Assembly: GCA_020846195.1 (NCBI GenBank)
Contig: JADLEJ010000004.1
Location: 406,360-470,359 of the forward strand
Source of the DNA: Nitrospira sp.
GTDB taxonomy: Bacteria; Nitrospirota; Nitrospiria; Nitrospirales; Nitrospiraceae
Direction of reading: 5' to 3'
DNA: 64,000 nt
Shown here: one piece after another, positions 26,292-33,494 of the stretch
How the letters are laid out: every line of letters begins with the position of its first letter
Position numbering within the stretch: position 1 is the stretch's first letter
Made by a program: the position numbers and the translations under genes
Notes under the pieces: model-generated
Seen by the model: only the letters and a program-made list of their open reading frames with translations
What the model was told of the DNA's origin: nothing
The model's database searches: none

Positions 26292-26621
26292 TCAGCGACG
26301 GCCGCGTGAAAAGCTGTTTTGCGCGTACTCGTCAAGAATATGGGCGAGCCGCTCACGATCCTCCGGACTGATCGACGAGATCGTCGCGCCGAACTTCGGA
26401 GACCGCGCATGGACGACCTGCAACCCGCAGGTCACCGTATTCCCCTGCTCAAGATCGATCACCAGTTGGAGCGCATCGCCGTTCTTCACGAACAAGCGGC
26501 TTTCGATCTTGACGCCGGTCTCGCTGACATCCAGCACGGTGCAAGCCGCCGAGAGTGCGCCGCGCTGCAACCGGCCGGCACGGCCGACTTCGATCCGCGA
26601 CCCTTTTCGTTTGAAACCCAT
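26292..26621 (-). CDS. PilZ domain protein
   Basis: The 109-residue protein has KRKGSRIEVGRAGRLQRG, CTVLDVSETGVKIESRLFV (the D-x-S-x-x-G PilZ loop) and HARSPKFGATISSISPEDRERL. The start at 26621 (MGFKRKG) was chosen over an upstream frame that reads as non-protein. It is unlinked to the four-gene PilZ row at 14784-16777 and has a different C-terminal tail. It may be a cyclic di-GMP adaptor; the RxxxR motif is present only in part (RKGSR). Confidence 0.78.
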   Translation of the reverse strand: MGFKRKGSRIEVGRAGRLQRGALSAACTVLDVSETGVKIESRLFVKNGDALQLVIDLEQGNTVTCGLQVVHARSPKFGATISSISPEDRERLAHILDEYAQNSFSRGRR

Positions 26622-26691
26622 AGCACTTGCCCTCCTGCCATGGAAGCATAGCAAGCGGGCGGGCAACTCCCAAGAAAATTACCGTATAGCG

Positions 26692-27066
26692 CTAGAGCTT
26701 GTCGCCAGCGAGAGCCCGAATCTCTTCCATTCGCTTCCGGTTCACTCCAAAATCGCCATAGCCGGTGCGCGAGGCGGAACGGAAGTGAAGGGTCTTGGTC
26801 TCGTCGTCAAAGAGAAACTCCACATCATCGACGAAGCGGAGCAGCAGGCTGGTGAACTCATAATGCAGGTAGGCCTCATCCTCCGCGACACGCTTCGTGC
26901 GCGGCATCGTTGCAATGGCCGCCTTCAACGATTCCTTCGCCTCAGCCCGGGGTTTCTTGTAGCGAAACGGCGCAATGGCATGGCCGGCATCCGTCGCCTG
27001 CGTAGACACGCAGTTGGGGCTGGAGGGGCAGGGAGCGAGTCGTTTGGCAGTCTTGATCGGGGTCAT
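26692..27066 (-). CDS. DUF1499 family protein
   Basis: The 124-residue product has the DUF1499 landmarks: LAPCPSSPNCVSTQATD, a YLHYEFTSLLLRFVDDVEFLF stretch and HFRSASRTGYGDFGVNRKR. The family is common in bacteria and plastids but has no established biochemical role. Its ATG at 27066 overlaps the stop of the toxin remnant (CCATGA), an odd arrangement that suggests the toxin-antitoxin pair landed upstream of it or once formed an operon with it. Confidence 0.86.
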   Translation of the reverse strand: MTPIKTAKRLAPCPSSPNCVSTQATDAGHAIAPFRYKKPRAEAKESLKAAIATMPRTKRVAEDEAYLHYEFTSLLLRFVDDVEFLFDDETKTLHFRSASRTGYGDFGVNRKRMEEIRALAGDKL

Positions 27067-27320
27067 GGTGCAATCATCCTGTCATAGTCAGCATGTGTGC
27101 CAATCCAAAACTAGGTAATGCCGTCGGGGGCGTCGAAGCCAAGAACCCGATAGTGGTCACCGACTCGCGCCGACTACAATACGCCGACTCGCTTGAGATG
27201 AAGAGAGGGGTGTCGCGGATTGGATTTTAGAAGCTCAAAGTTCTTGTCGGCCAGCGATCGAACATCTTCGGGAAGGGCCTGATACGCGGCCCAGAACCGT
27301 GATGACGCGGCATGCTTCAC
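27063..27320 (-). pseudogene. RelE/ParE-like toxin remnant with two in-frame amber codons
   Basis: From GTG 27320 the frame reads VKHAASSRFWAAYQALPEDV, PRHPSLHLKRVGVL, stop, SARVGDHYRVLGFD, then IT, stop, FWIGTHADYD. Both stops are TAG and both fall where RelE-like family members have Trp (LWSARVG and WFWIGTH). Everything else is in frame through 86 codons. The start overlaps the antitoxin stop as GTGA, as in an active type II toxin-antitoxin pair. The simplest reading is a toxin killed by two TGG-to-TAG changes. It would have been an mRNA-cleaving or gyrase-directed toxin; the exact class cannot be fixed. Confidence 0.75.
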
Positions 27321-27529
27321 AGAAGTCGCGTTTTCCCCTCTTGATGCTCTGTGCGGGCCTCAGTCATCAGTTGATCGAGCTTCCCGGCCTTCAGATTAGA
27401 TTCAATCTGCTGATCCCACGCCCCTGCATCAAACTCAAGAAACCAGGCTCGAAACTGAGCCAGATCTCCGGGAGAAAGGTTTGAGACGGTGCGTTCAAGC
27501 TGCTCAATCTCACTATGACAACCCTCCAA
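27317..27529 (-). CDS. Putative antitoxin partner of the decayed toxin
   Basis: The product ends SEIEQLERTVSNLSPGDLAQ, FRAWFLEFDAGAWDQQIESN, LKAGKLDQLMTEARTEHQEG, a pattern I associate with short antitoxins encoded just upstream of RelE/ParE-like toxins. The frame has no ATG at the right place; TTG 27529 gives the usual length (70 residues), but it lacks a ribosome binding site. A TACAAT box 13 bases upstream (27543-27548) suggests a near-leaderless message. The start may also be lost. The open frame extends to 27751 but that part does not read like protein. Confidence 0.6.
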   Translation of the reverse strand: MEGCHSEIEQLERTVSNLSPGDLAQFRAWFLEFDAGAWDQQIESNLKAGKLDQLMTEARTEHQEGKTRLL

Positions 27530-27858
27530 ACCAGACGCTGAAATTGTACACGAGTTTACGGCACTTGTCTCATACTGTCCCGGCGTTGGCAGTGAAACGG
27601 CGCAATGGCCAAATACTGTTCTGCACGATGGCGGGGTCCGCAAAAGCAACACTGTTATCCACTCAAATAATTTCTTTTGGAAGATCTTGCCCTTGAGCCG
27701 CATCTCCCTGAGGCAGAGAGATCCTCGTGCTGCAGACAACACCGTCGCCATTTTGCGCAGATAATCCTTCGCCTTCTCGTTCCTCTAACAGTTTGATGCC
27801 TCTATTGCGTTCCATTACGACCCACTATGATCAGCATAGAACTTTGCAAAGTCGATGA
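27530..27858. other. Intergenic, AT-richer region upstream of the antitoxin
   Basis: Apart from the TACAAT box at 27543-27548 on the minus strand, I see no gene and no clear repeat here. The base composition is visibly more AT-rich than the surroundings, like the toxin-antitoxin pair itself, which fits acquired DNA. Confidence 0.35.
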
Positions 27859-28140
27859 TCATGCCACTCGCAAAATCATTACTGCAAAGACTAATAAAAC
27901 CACCCCTGTCGATGCCAAGATCAACCACAATCGCACAAGTTGGCGTCGGTGGCATACCGATACGCTCCAAGCGAACAACGGTAACCAAATAACGAGCATG
28001 ACCAAACTTAGCAACACATTCCCCTTAGAGAACTGATAGATCGCGAAAATTGGAGGACTCCACAGCGCCATTAAGGCTACGGGCACGATTGTGTCAGCGA
28101 GCAACCACCAGGAGGAATGATTTCTCGGGCTTCGCGCCAT
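27859..28140 (-). CDS. Small membrane protein of unknown function
   Basis: The 93-residue product has about three hydrophobic segments (around residues 12-35, 40-60 and 70-92) with a polar CHRRQ turn between the second and third. The ATG at 28140 is preceded by GAGGAGC at good spacing. It is 18 bases downstream of the DUF2914 gene and probably shares its transcript. Nothing in it points to a function. Confidence 0.65.
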   Translation of the reverse strand: MARSPRNHSSWWLLADTIVPVALMALWSPPIFAIYQFSKGNVLLSLVMLVIWLPLFAWSVSVCHRRQLVRLWLILASTGVVLLVFAVMILRVA

Positions 28141-28158
28141 AACATGCTCCTCTTTGAT

Positions 28159-29268
28159 TCAGTACCTAACCGTCTTCAGAGCCTTCTGCACTTCACTTTG
28201 CTCTTCCACGCGTACGGACACGCGCCCGACGATGCGGCCATCTGCGGTTTCGACGTCCACGCGCCAGTCGCCCGGATCGAGGCGCTGTTTCAGCGTATAG
28301 GCGCGATAGCCGCCTTCGCGTCCGCCTGAAATCTTGATGGGAATCCTGTCGGCATGGGAGAAGGGCTTGCTGCTGTTCGGCCGAAAATACCAATGGTGAT
28401 AGACCGTTGTATCCAATGCCACCGGCGCGAAGACGGCGGTGAAGCAATAGATCGGCTCGTTGGCGGGAAAGGGATTCTCGGATCGTTTCCAGATTTCGTA
28501 CCACTTCCGATCGTAGGTCAGCAGAAAGTGCTCGCCCTGCCGCTGCACATTGCGATAGATGCCGCCGAATTCCATTGAGAGCGGCACGGGCGGGATCCAA
28601 TTCAAAAAGTAAAATCCCACCAGCAGGCCGATGAGCGCAAAGGCCGGAGCCGTGACTCTGACCGCCTCGCGCTTCGATCGATCCGGATTATTGCGATAGA
28701 TCAATTGGACGACGCGAAAGGTGACCGCCGCGGTCAGTCCGGCGCCCGCCAGAAAAATGGCCGCGTTCATCAGCCCGGTCATGACCGGAAGAAAGAACGT
28801 GAAGAAGGCAAAACAGACAAGCGCATAGAGACTGACCAGCAGGCGCAGGCTGGACAACCGGTCGCGCAAAAATTCGTTCCCGACCAGCAGGAGAATCAAC
28901 AAGGCGAAGAAGATCGCGCTGCTCGTCAACGTCGCGCTGCGCGAATAGAAAATGGCATAGGCGCTGAACAGCCCGCCCAATAGAAACTGCACGGCCATCG
29001 GGTAATAGGGTCTGGCGCGCAGCATCCAGCGCGCAAAGGGCGAAAGCGCGGCCAGCTGCTCGCGATCAGGCGCCGGCTCGATCCCCAGCCGGCCGGTCAA
29101 GACGATCAATACGCCCAATAGCAGCAAATAGATCAGCAGCAACAGATTGTCCTGCAGCCGGTCGATGCGGGTAAGCGTGAGGGTGTCGTAGGAGACGCCG
29201 GAGAGAAAAAACACCGCCGGCATGAAGGGCTTGGTGAGAAGCGATTGAATCTTCGCCATCGGGCTCAT
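28159..29268 (-). CDS. Membrane protein with C-terminal DUF2914 domain
   Basis: The first ~230 residues carry about seven hydrophobic helices (DUF5924-like). The C-terminal ~140 residues have the DUF2914 pattern: YCFTAVFAPVALDTTVYHHW, FRPNSSKPFSHADRIPIKI, GGREGGYRAYTLKQRLDPGD, WRVDVETADGRIVGRVSV. The C-terminal domain should lie outside the inner membrane as a beta-sandwich. The role is unknown. The alternative start at 29259 (MAKIQSLL) is also possible. A long palindromic repeat (29344-29462) lies directly upstream, and the gene probably has its own promoter. Confidence 0.82.
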   Translation of the reverse strand: MSPMAKIQSLLTKPFMPAVFFLSGVSYDTLTLTRIDRLQDNLLLLIYLLLLGVLIVLTGRLGIEPAPDREQLAALSPFARWMLRARPYYPMAVQFLLGGLFSAYAIFYSRSATLTSSAIFFALLILLLVGNEFLRDRLSSLRLLVSLYALVCFAFFTFFLPVMTGLMNAAIFLAGAGLTAAVTFRVVQLIYRNNPDRSKREAVRVTAPAFALIGLLVGFYFLNWIPPVPLSMEFGGIYRNVQRQGEHFLLTYDRKWYEIWKRSENPFPANEPIYCFTAVFAPVALDTTVYHHWYFRPNSSKPFSHADRIPIKISGGREGGYRAYTLKQRLDPGDWRVDVETADGRIVGRVSVRVEEQSEVQKALKTVRY

Positions 29269-29343
29269 GACCCCACTGTGCGAAATCCGAAGGAATTGTT
29301 CAATGAAAATTCGGTTCTTAAAGAGGACGTCTTACCTTAAGAG

Positions 29344-29462
29344 GTTGCTCAAACAGGATGGCCAGCAAGGCCGCAGGTGAGAAATAACCGGACGCGGACG
29401 CGCTAGAGTACGTTGAGGATTATTTCGAGCCGAGAACGCCGCTGGCAGCCTGTTTCAGCAAC
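29344..29462. repeat. Long palindromic intergenic repeat, family A copy 1
   Basis: Outer arms GTTGCTCAAACAGG (29344-29357) and CCTGTTTCAGCAAC (29449-29462) pair with one mismatch; the inner part holds GGCCAGCAAGGCCGCAG on the left and GAGAACGCCGCTGGC on the right, plus GAGTACGTTGAGGAT in the centre. The same core returns at 30564, 39145 and 44827. In each copy the outer arms differ in sequence yet still pair. Confidence 0.8.
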
Positions 29463-29465
29463 CGG

Positions 29466-30527
29466 TCAGACAAATGCGGGAAGCGGCGCATACACCACCG
29501 GATACCCGATCAGACGCTCCAACCATGGCCCCATGGCCTCTTCCTTGATCGGCGCCCGGTTGAGGCGGGCTTCAATCTGAAACTGCCCGTTCAGCCCCAC
29601 GATGCCGATGATCGCCGACGCATCCTCCCCTTCGGGCAAGACCGTCTGCGTTTGAAACTCGCAGAGCGTGGAGTACAAGCGGCCATCCGGCTGGATCGCC
29701 GCCAACACTTCGGGCAGCTCATCCAACGGACAATGAACCGAGCAGCGATAGGCAAAGCGGGCGCCAGGCTCAATGGCGGCGAAATCCGTCAGCGCCTCTT
29801 CGGAAAATCCCGTCAGGTAGGCGCGCACCCCGGCAGGCTCCGGAGCAACGGTCGCCGCCAGCTTGCTGGCCGGCACGAGGAACTCAAACGAATCGGGTGT
29901 GTTGTATTCGAATTGGCAGGGGCCGAACGCATCGGGCCAGGAGCAGAAAAACGGCGTCGCGGGATCGGCTGGACGCAAGATGACCTGCTGCTTCTCGATC
30001 AATGTTTCGATCGGCAGTTCCAGCATGGCGATGGCATCGAGAAAGGCCGCCCGCCGCTCGTCCAACCATTCCGCGCGGTCGCTATCGGCCCGCGTCTCGC
30101 CCGGCGTAATAACCTCCGTCGTCTGCAGGCGGATGCGCAAAAAAGAATGGGCGTGCCGGAACCCAAGCCAGAACATGCCGCGCGACTCATGCCGCCGCAA
30201 CGGCTCGCGAATGCGCCAGGGGTGGCTCACCGAACAATAGGCGCCGACATCCTGATACCGCTGGAAGACCGTATGGTACGCTCCGGCCAGCAGGAAAAAG
30301 TCGCCCCGCCAGCCCTCGCGCACATGCACCAGCGTGACATCTTCCGTGGCCCAGGGATCAAGCTGATCGAAGGCATCCGGCGCGGAGACGGTCCATTCCT
30401 CGACATAACAAATGACGTCTTGCGCGGGCCGCGCCGGCTTGAGTCCCAACGCAGCCAGCCGTTCGCCGACCGCCAGGACCTGGCCGAACGTCAGCGGGGT
30501 CGTTGTTTCCCAGCGCCGCTCACGCAC
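29466..30527 (-). CDS. Conserved-looking hypothetical protein
   Basis: The 353-residue product is hydrophilic with no signal peptide or membrane segment. It has stretches such as GMFWLGFRHAHSFLRIRLQT, FFCSWPDAFGPCQFEYNTPD and YGPVVYAPLP-like endings. I do not recognise the family. Codon use matches the surroundings and a start at 30527 gives a full-length frame bounded by repeats at both ends. A cytoplasmic protein of unknown role is all the sequence supports. Confidence 0.7.
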   Translation of the reverse strand: MRERRWETTTPLTFGQVLAVGERLAALGLKPARPAQDVICYVEEWTVSAPDAFDQLDPWATEDVTLVHVREGWRGDFFLLAGAYHTVFQRYQDVGAYCSVSHPWRIREPLRRHESRGMFWLGFRHAHSFLRIRLQTTEVITPGETRADSDRAEWLDERRAAFLDAIAMLELPIETLIEKQQVILRPADPATPFFCSWPDAFGPCQFEYNTPDSFEFLVPASKLAATVAPEPAGVRAYLTGFSEEALTDFAAIEPGARFAYRCSVHCPLDELPEVLAAIQPDGRLYSTLCEFQTQTVLPEGEDASAIIGIVGLNGQFQIEARLNRAPIKEEAMGPWLERLIGYPVVYAPLPAFV

Positions 30528-30563
30528 GCGTCCGAATCTCCCTGGTCACCACATAAGATACAC

Positions 30564-30685
30564 GGGATACTCAAAACGACCGTCCAGCAAGGCCGCAGCG
30601 AGTGAAGGGCCGAGGCGTACCCTCTGAGGTACGTTGAGGATCTGAACGATGCGAGAACGCCGCTGGCGGACGTTTTCAGTATCCC
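30564..30685. repeat. Long palindromic intergenic repeat, family A copy 2
   Basis: Outer arms GGGATACTCAAAACG (30564-30578) and CGTTTTCAGTATCCC (30671-30685) pair with one mismatch. The core is CCAGCAAGGCCGCAG on the left and GCGAGAACGCCGCTGG on the right, as in copy 1 and in the same orientation. The centre has an extra small hairpin, CGTACC and GGTACG around CTCTGA. Confidence 0.8.
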
Positions 30686-30686
30686 G

Positions 30687-31334
30687 CTAGTGCGCCGGCC
30701 GCAGTGCCCGGTCTGCAATCATCGTGTCCGCGACAAATCGGTCGATGCCGTCTTGCAATGTCGCCGCTAGCAACTCCCGCGCATCGTCCTCGGAAAACCA
30801 GAAGACTGTGGTCCGTTGCGCGCCCTCGACGCTTCGAATCGTCGTGCTGCTATCCCCAACGTTGCGCGCCTGAAGGCTAAGCTTGTTGCTGGCGCTGAGG
30901 ACCGTCGAAAACACCCGGCTCTTGGCCGTTACCGAGAAGTCCGCTATCTGCCCGCTGATAATGATGTCGGCGTCCGGCACTTCCGCACGCGGGCCGACTT
31001 GCACTTTCCAGGGACGTCCCCGCCAGCCGCGATTCCTCAAACGATCCGCCAGCGCCTGCGCAATCACTTCGCCCGGACGATCCCCCGCCACATTGAACAC
31101 CGTCTCGCCGCCCCAGAGATGCGTCCGCTGCCCCACCCGCGTCTTGTCGTCGCGGCGATCTTCCAGCGGCTCAATGACAATCTTGACCGGCTCCTGTTCG
31201 GAAGACGGAGCCGCAATCGTCGGCGTCCGCACTTCGAGATAGCGCGTCTCTCCCTTTCCCACACATCCGCCCATCACGGCCATCATGCCAATCAGGCCCA
31301 GGCCCATCACCTGTTTCAACATCATTGATTTCAC
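30687..31334 (-). CDS. Lipoprotein of unknown function (YajG-like)
   Basis: The 215-residue protein has a lipoprotein signal: a hydrophobic stretch and the lipobox AVMGGC. The GTG at 31334 is preferred because GAGGAGG precedes it at normal spacing. The mature part has PVKIVIEPLEDRRDDKTRVG, IAQALADRLRNRGWRG, DADIIISGQIADFSVTAKSR and a C-terminal LLAATLQDGIDRFVAD helix, an arrangement seen in YajG/LptE-like outer-membrane lipoproteins that are often part of LPS or transport machinery. No partner gene is adjacent, so the role stays open. Confidence 0.75.
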   Translation of the reverse strand: MKSMMLKQVMGLGLIGMMAVMGGCVGKGETRYLEVRTPTIAAPSSEQEPVKIVIEPLEDRRDDKTRVGQRTHLWGGETVFNVAGDRPGEVIAQALADRLRNRGWRGRPWKVQVGPRAEVPDADIIISGQIADFSVTAKSRVFSTVLSASNKLSLQARNVGDSSTTIRSVEGAQRTTVFWFSEDDARELLAATLQDGIDRFVADTMIADRALRPAH

Positions 31335-31423
31335 AGACGCCTCCTCACGCTAAACATATGTTGCGCCGACATTGGCCCAGTCTACCCAACTTGGCATCAG
31401 GAGACAATTCCCGAAACACCGGG

Positions 31424-32059
31424 CTATCGAGCCATCATGATAGGCAGCAGCGAACGAAAGGTCTCCCGGCTCAGGCTGGGAAGCAACCCGGCTTGCAGCC
31501 TAGGATCGGTCATCGGCACGAACCGCACAATCTTCATAAACCGCCGCTCGGCCAGCACCGATGCGATCTGCGCCTTGCGATCATGCGTAATCGGCAAGGT
31601 ATAGCCCTCCCCGTGCTTCCATTCCCACAAGGTCGGCGCCAGCGACAGTTCCAACTCCTGCCCGGCCACCTGGTGAAACCGATCGACGACATGCTGCTTA
31701 TACTGTTTGACGCATTCTCCTTCGAGTATCAACGCGCAGGCCGCATGATGCCCCCACCAGAAGAGCGTCCGGAAGGTGAACTTGTTCGGCCCATCGAAAT
31801 GCTTCGGATAATCGAGATATTGATAGGGGAAGGATTCGAGCTGTTCGCCTTTGACAAACTGATGCGCGCGAGGATCGAACCCCGGCGGCACGACCAGACT
31901 GGCGCGCAAACCGCTCTGACCTAGCTCTTCCGTCAACCCTGCATAAGTCGCATCGAGCTGCGCCCGCACCTTCGCCGAGATCCGCGCTTTCTTGCGAAAG
32001 AATTGCGCATCCGCCAGAAGCGCCGCTTCTTCATCTGTAAATACCGGCGAACCCGTCAT
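31424..32059 (-). CDS. Hypothetical cytoplasmic protein
   Basis: The 211-residue product begins MTGSPVFTDEEAALLADAQF, an acidic helix, and contains SFPYQYLDYPKHFDGPNKF and RTLFWWGHHAACALILEGE, with several aromatic residues and His near the middle, and it ends PSLSRETFRSLLPIMMAR. There is no signal peptide or membrane helix. I do not recognise the family. ATG 32059 was chosen over an upstream TTG. It is probably co-transcribed with the small genes from 33132 down. Confidence 0.62.
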   Translation of the reverse strand: MTGSPVFTDEEAALLADAQFFRKKARISAKVRAQLDATYAGLTEELGQSGLRASLVVPPGFDPRAHQFVKGEQLESFPYQYLDYPKHFDGPNKFTFRTLFWWGHHAACALILEGECVKQYKQHVVDRFHQVAGQELELSLAPTLWEWKHGEGYTLPITHDRKAQIASVLAERRFMKIVRFVPMTDPRLQAGLLPSLSRETFRSLLPIMMAR

Positions 32060-32110
32060 GCGTAACAATCGTGGCAGAGCGGTGGCAGAGTGGCTGGCAT
32101 GCTGATGAGG

Positions 32111-32485
32111 TTACTTCTGACGCATTTCAAACTGAGCAACCGCCAGGTCATAGTGGAGCCGGCAATCGGCGCAGCGGATCAACACCCGGTCTTCAAACAC
32201 ATCCATCTCGCGCAACGACAGCGCCTGGCGATGGGCCGCAATACAGGCTTCCAGCTTCGCCAGCGCCTCAGCCTCGCCGGCAACAGCAGCCGGTGCTTCC
32301 GGCTGGCTCGGCATCGCCGCTGCCTGAGCCGTCACGGAGTTGTACTGCACATGATGCGCAGACCGGCAGGAGCTGCACAGCAACACCACCGTGCGGTCGT
32401 CGGCCAGCCGTTTCACGGTGACGCACAACGGATGGACCGACCAGCATTGCTGGAGAAACGCGCCGCTGCGAATAACCTGAGTCAT
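32111..32485 (-). CDS. Small cysteine-containing hypothetical protein
   Basis: The 124-residue product has VLLCSSCRSAHH near residue 35 and LIRCADCRLHYD near 105, two CxxC pairs far apart, with an Ala/Glu-rich linker between them. It looks like a zinc-binding protein with a split ribbon. The ATG at 32485 follows AAGGA at normal spacing. It sits between two other small genes that include a zinc-finger gene (32848-33132). Function is unknown; a role as a small regulator is only a guess. Confidence 0.65.
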   Translation of the reverse strand: MTQVIRSGAFLQQCWSVHPLCVTVKRLADDRTVVLLCSSCRSAHHVQYNSVTAQAAAMPSQPEAPAAVAGEAEALAKLEACIAAHRQALSLREMDVFEDRVLIRCADCRLHYDLAVAQFEMRQK

Positions 32486-32515
32486 GGCCAATCCTTACGA
32501 TACCGGTCGCACCGA

Positions 32516-32851
32516 CTACAGCTTCCAGAGCGCCAGCATCACCAACACGCCGATCAGATAGGGGATCACACAGGAATAGAGCAGCACGGATTTCGCCCGC
32601 TCCGGCGACACCTGGCGCGCCAGCTGCTCTTTGTAGACGAACTCGTAGGAGAGAATCACGACCGTCAGCGTCAGTGCCAGCGTGCGGCTCGTGCGAGGCC
32701 AGGTATACTGCCCGCTGATGATGAAATTGGAAGTGAAGAATCCCGCAAACAGCAGGACCAGCGGAGCCAGCACCAGCCGGATCGCTTCAGAAAAATAGCT
32801 ATGCCACTCGGTGCGGGAAGGAGCTTGATTCGGCGGAGAATTAGACGTCAC
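32516..32851 (-). CDS. Small membrane protein of unknown function
   Basis: The 111-residue product has a polar N-terminus and three hydrophobic segments (roughly residues 25-45, 55-72 and 90-109). The GTG at 32851 was chosen because it overlaps the stop of the upstream zinc-finger gene as GTGA, indicating coupled translation. The N-terminal extension of the open frame lies inside that gene and is not credible. The topology suggests an inner-membrane protein; nothing shows a function. Confidence 0.65.
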   Translation of the reverse strand: MTSNSPPNQAPSRTEWHSYFSEAIRLVLAPLVLLFAGFFTSNFIISGQYTWPRTSRTLALTLTVVILSYEFVYKEQLARQVSPERAKSVLLYSCVIPYLIGVLVMLALWKL

Positions 32852-33132
32852 GACCCGACGGCAGCCGGAGTCTCGTCCTTCGAAGGCGAAGGGGTGCCTT
32901 CTTGAGGCGCGCGGCAGCCCTTGCACACACGCGGACGGGCTTTCAGAAACGACACCTTGCCGCTGGCAAGACAACTGTAGTGGACAAACTCGTCGCAGGA
33001 CGCGCAGCGAGACCAGCCGCCAGTGAAGAAGGTCTTGTTCCGATAGAGACCTTCCTTGCAGACCTTGCAGTGCCGGGGCTCAATCCCCAGCAACATCGGC
33101 TCCCAATCTCCGCCGCCTTTTCTGATGCTCAT
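32848..33132 (-). CDS. Small zinc-finger protein (PHD/C1-like)
   Basis: The 94-residue product has HCKVCKEGLYRNK, SRCASCDEFVHYSCLASGKV and PRVCKGCRAPQE: four CxxC-type pairs plus a His, the CxxC-x-CxxC-HxxC-x-CxxC order of cross-braced zinc fingers. Such folds usually mediate protein-protein contacts. The ATG at 33132 (MSIRKGGG) is the likely start; the frame is open upstream but not protein-like. It overlaps the next gene by 4 bases. Partner and role are unknown. Confidence 0.7.
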   Translation of the reverse strand: MSIRKGGGDWEPMLLGIEPRHCKVCKEGLYRNKTFFTGGWSRCASCDEFVHYSCLASGKVSFLKARPRVCKGCRAPQEGTPSPSKDETPAAVGS

Positions 33133-33494
33133 CGTGAAGGGAGTATAGCGAAGGCGTACGGCGATAGGCAAGGGCCATAGTATATAACCTCTGTTATATG
33201 CCTCTTTAATTCCCATGAACAACCACCCAAGCCCTCCCCATAAATGCGTGGTGCTTTCCTAAAAGAGAACGCGTATTCTTTGGCGCGAATAGTTGGGTGA
33301 GAACCTAGTCTGCAGGGGGATTGTCTCGGATAAGCCAATCAGGTAAGTCTGCCGCCTCCGGATGAATATTCATGGTCGCAATACCTGCTCTCGCATTTTC
33401 CTGGGAAGTCTAAAGCGAGAGGGAGCTTCTTGACGACAACATGCTTAAGTAGCCTCCGTCACACCTTAAGCCTTCAGCAATACCACTAGCACCA
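33133..33494. other. Left flank of AT-rich island
   Basis: I see no gene here. It holds the small inverted repeat at 33182-33199 and otherwise plain sequence that is more AT-rich than the genes to the left. It likely contains the promoter of the helicase gene and the left junction of the island; no direct repeat or tRNA marks that junction. Confidence 0.4.
33182..33199. promoter_or_regulatory. 7-bp inverted repeat upstream of the zinc-finger gene
   Basis: ATATAAC at 33182-33188 and GTTATAT at 33193-33199 make a perfect inverted repeat with a CTCT spacer. It lies 50 bases upstream of the minus-strand zinc-finger gene, at promoter distance, and could be an operator. The short AT-rich arms could also arise by chance. 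Confidence 0.3.

Noticed and set aside
27063..27320. Recoding of TAG as an amino acid to rescue the toxin
   Set aside because: Many well-supported genes here end in TAG, e.g. the RND pump and the prenyl synthase, so TAG is a working stop codon; decay is simpler.
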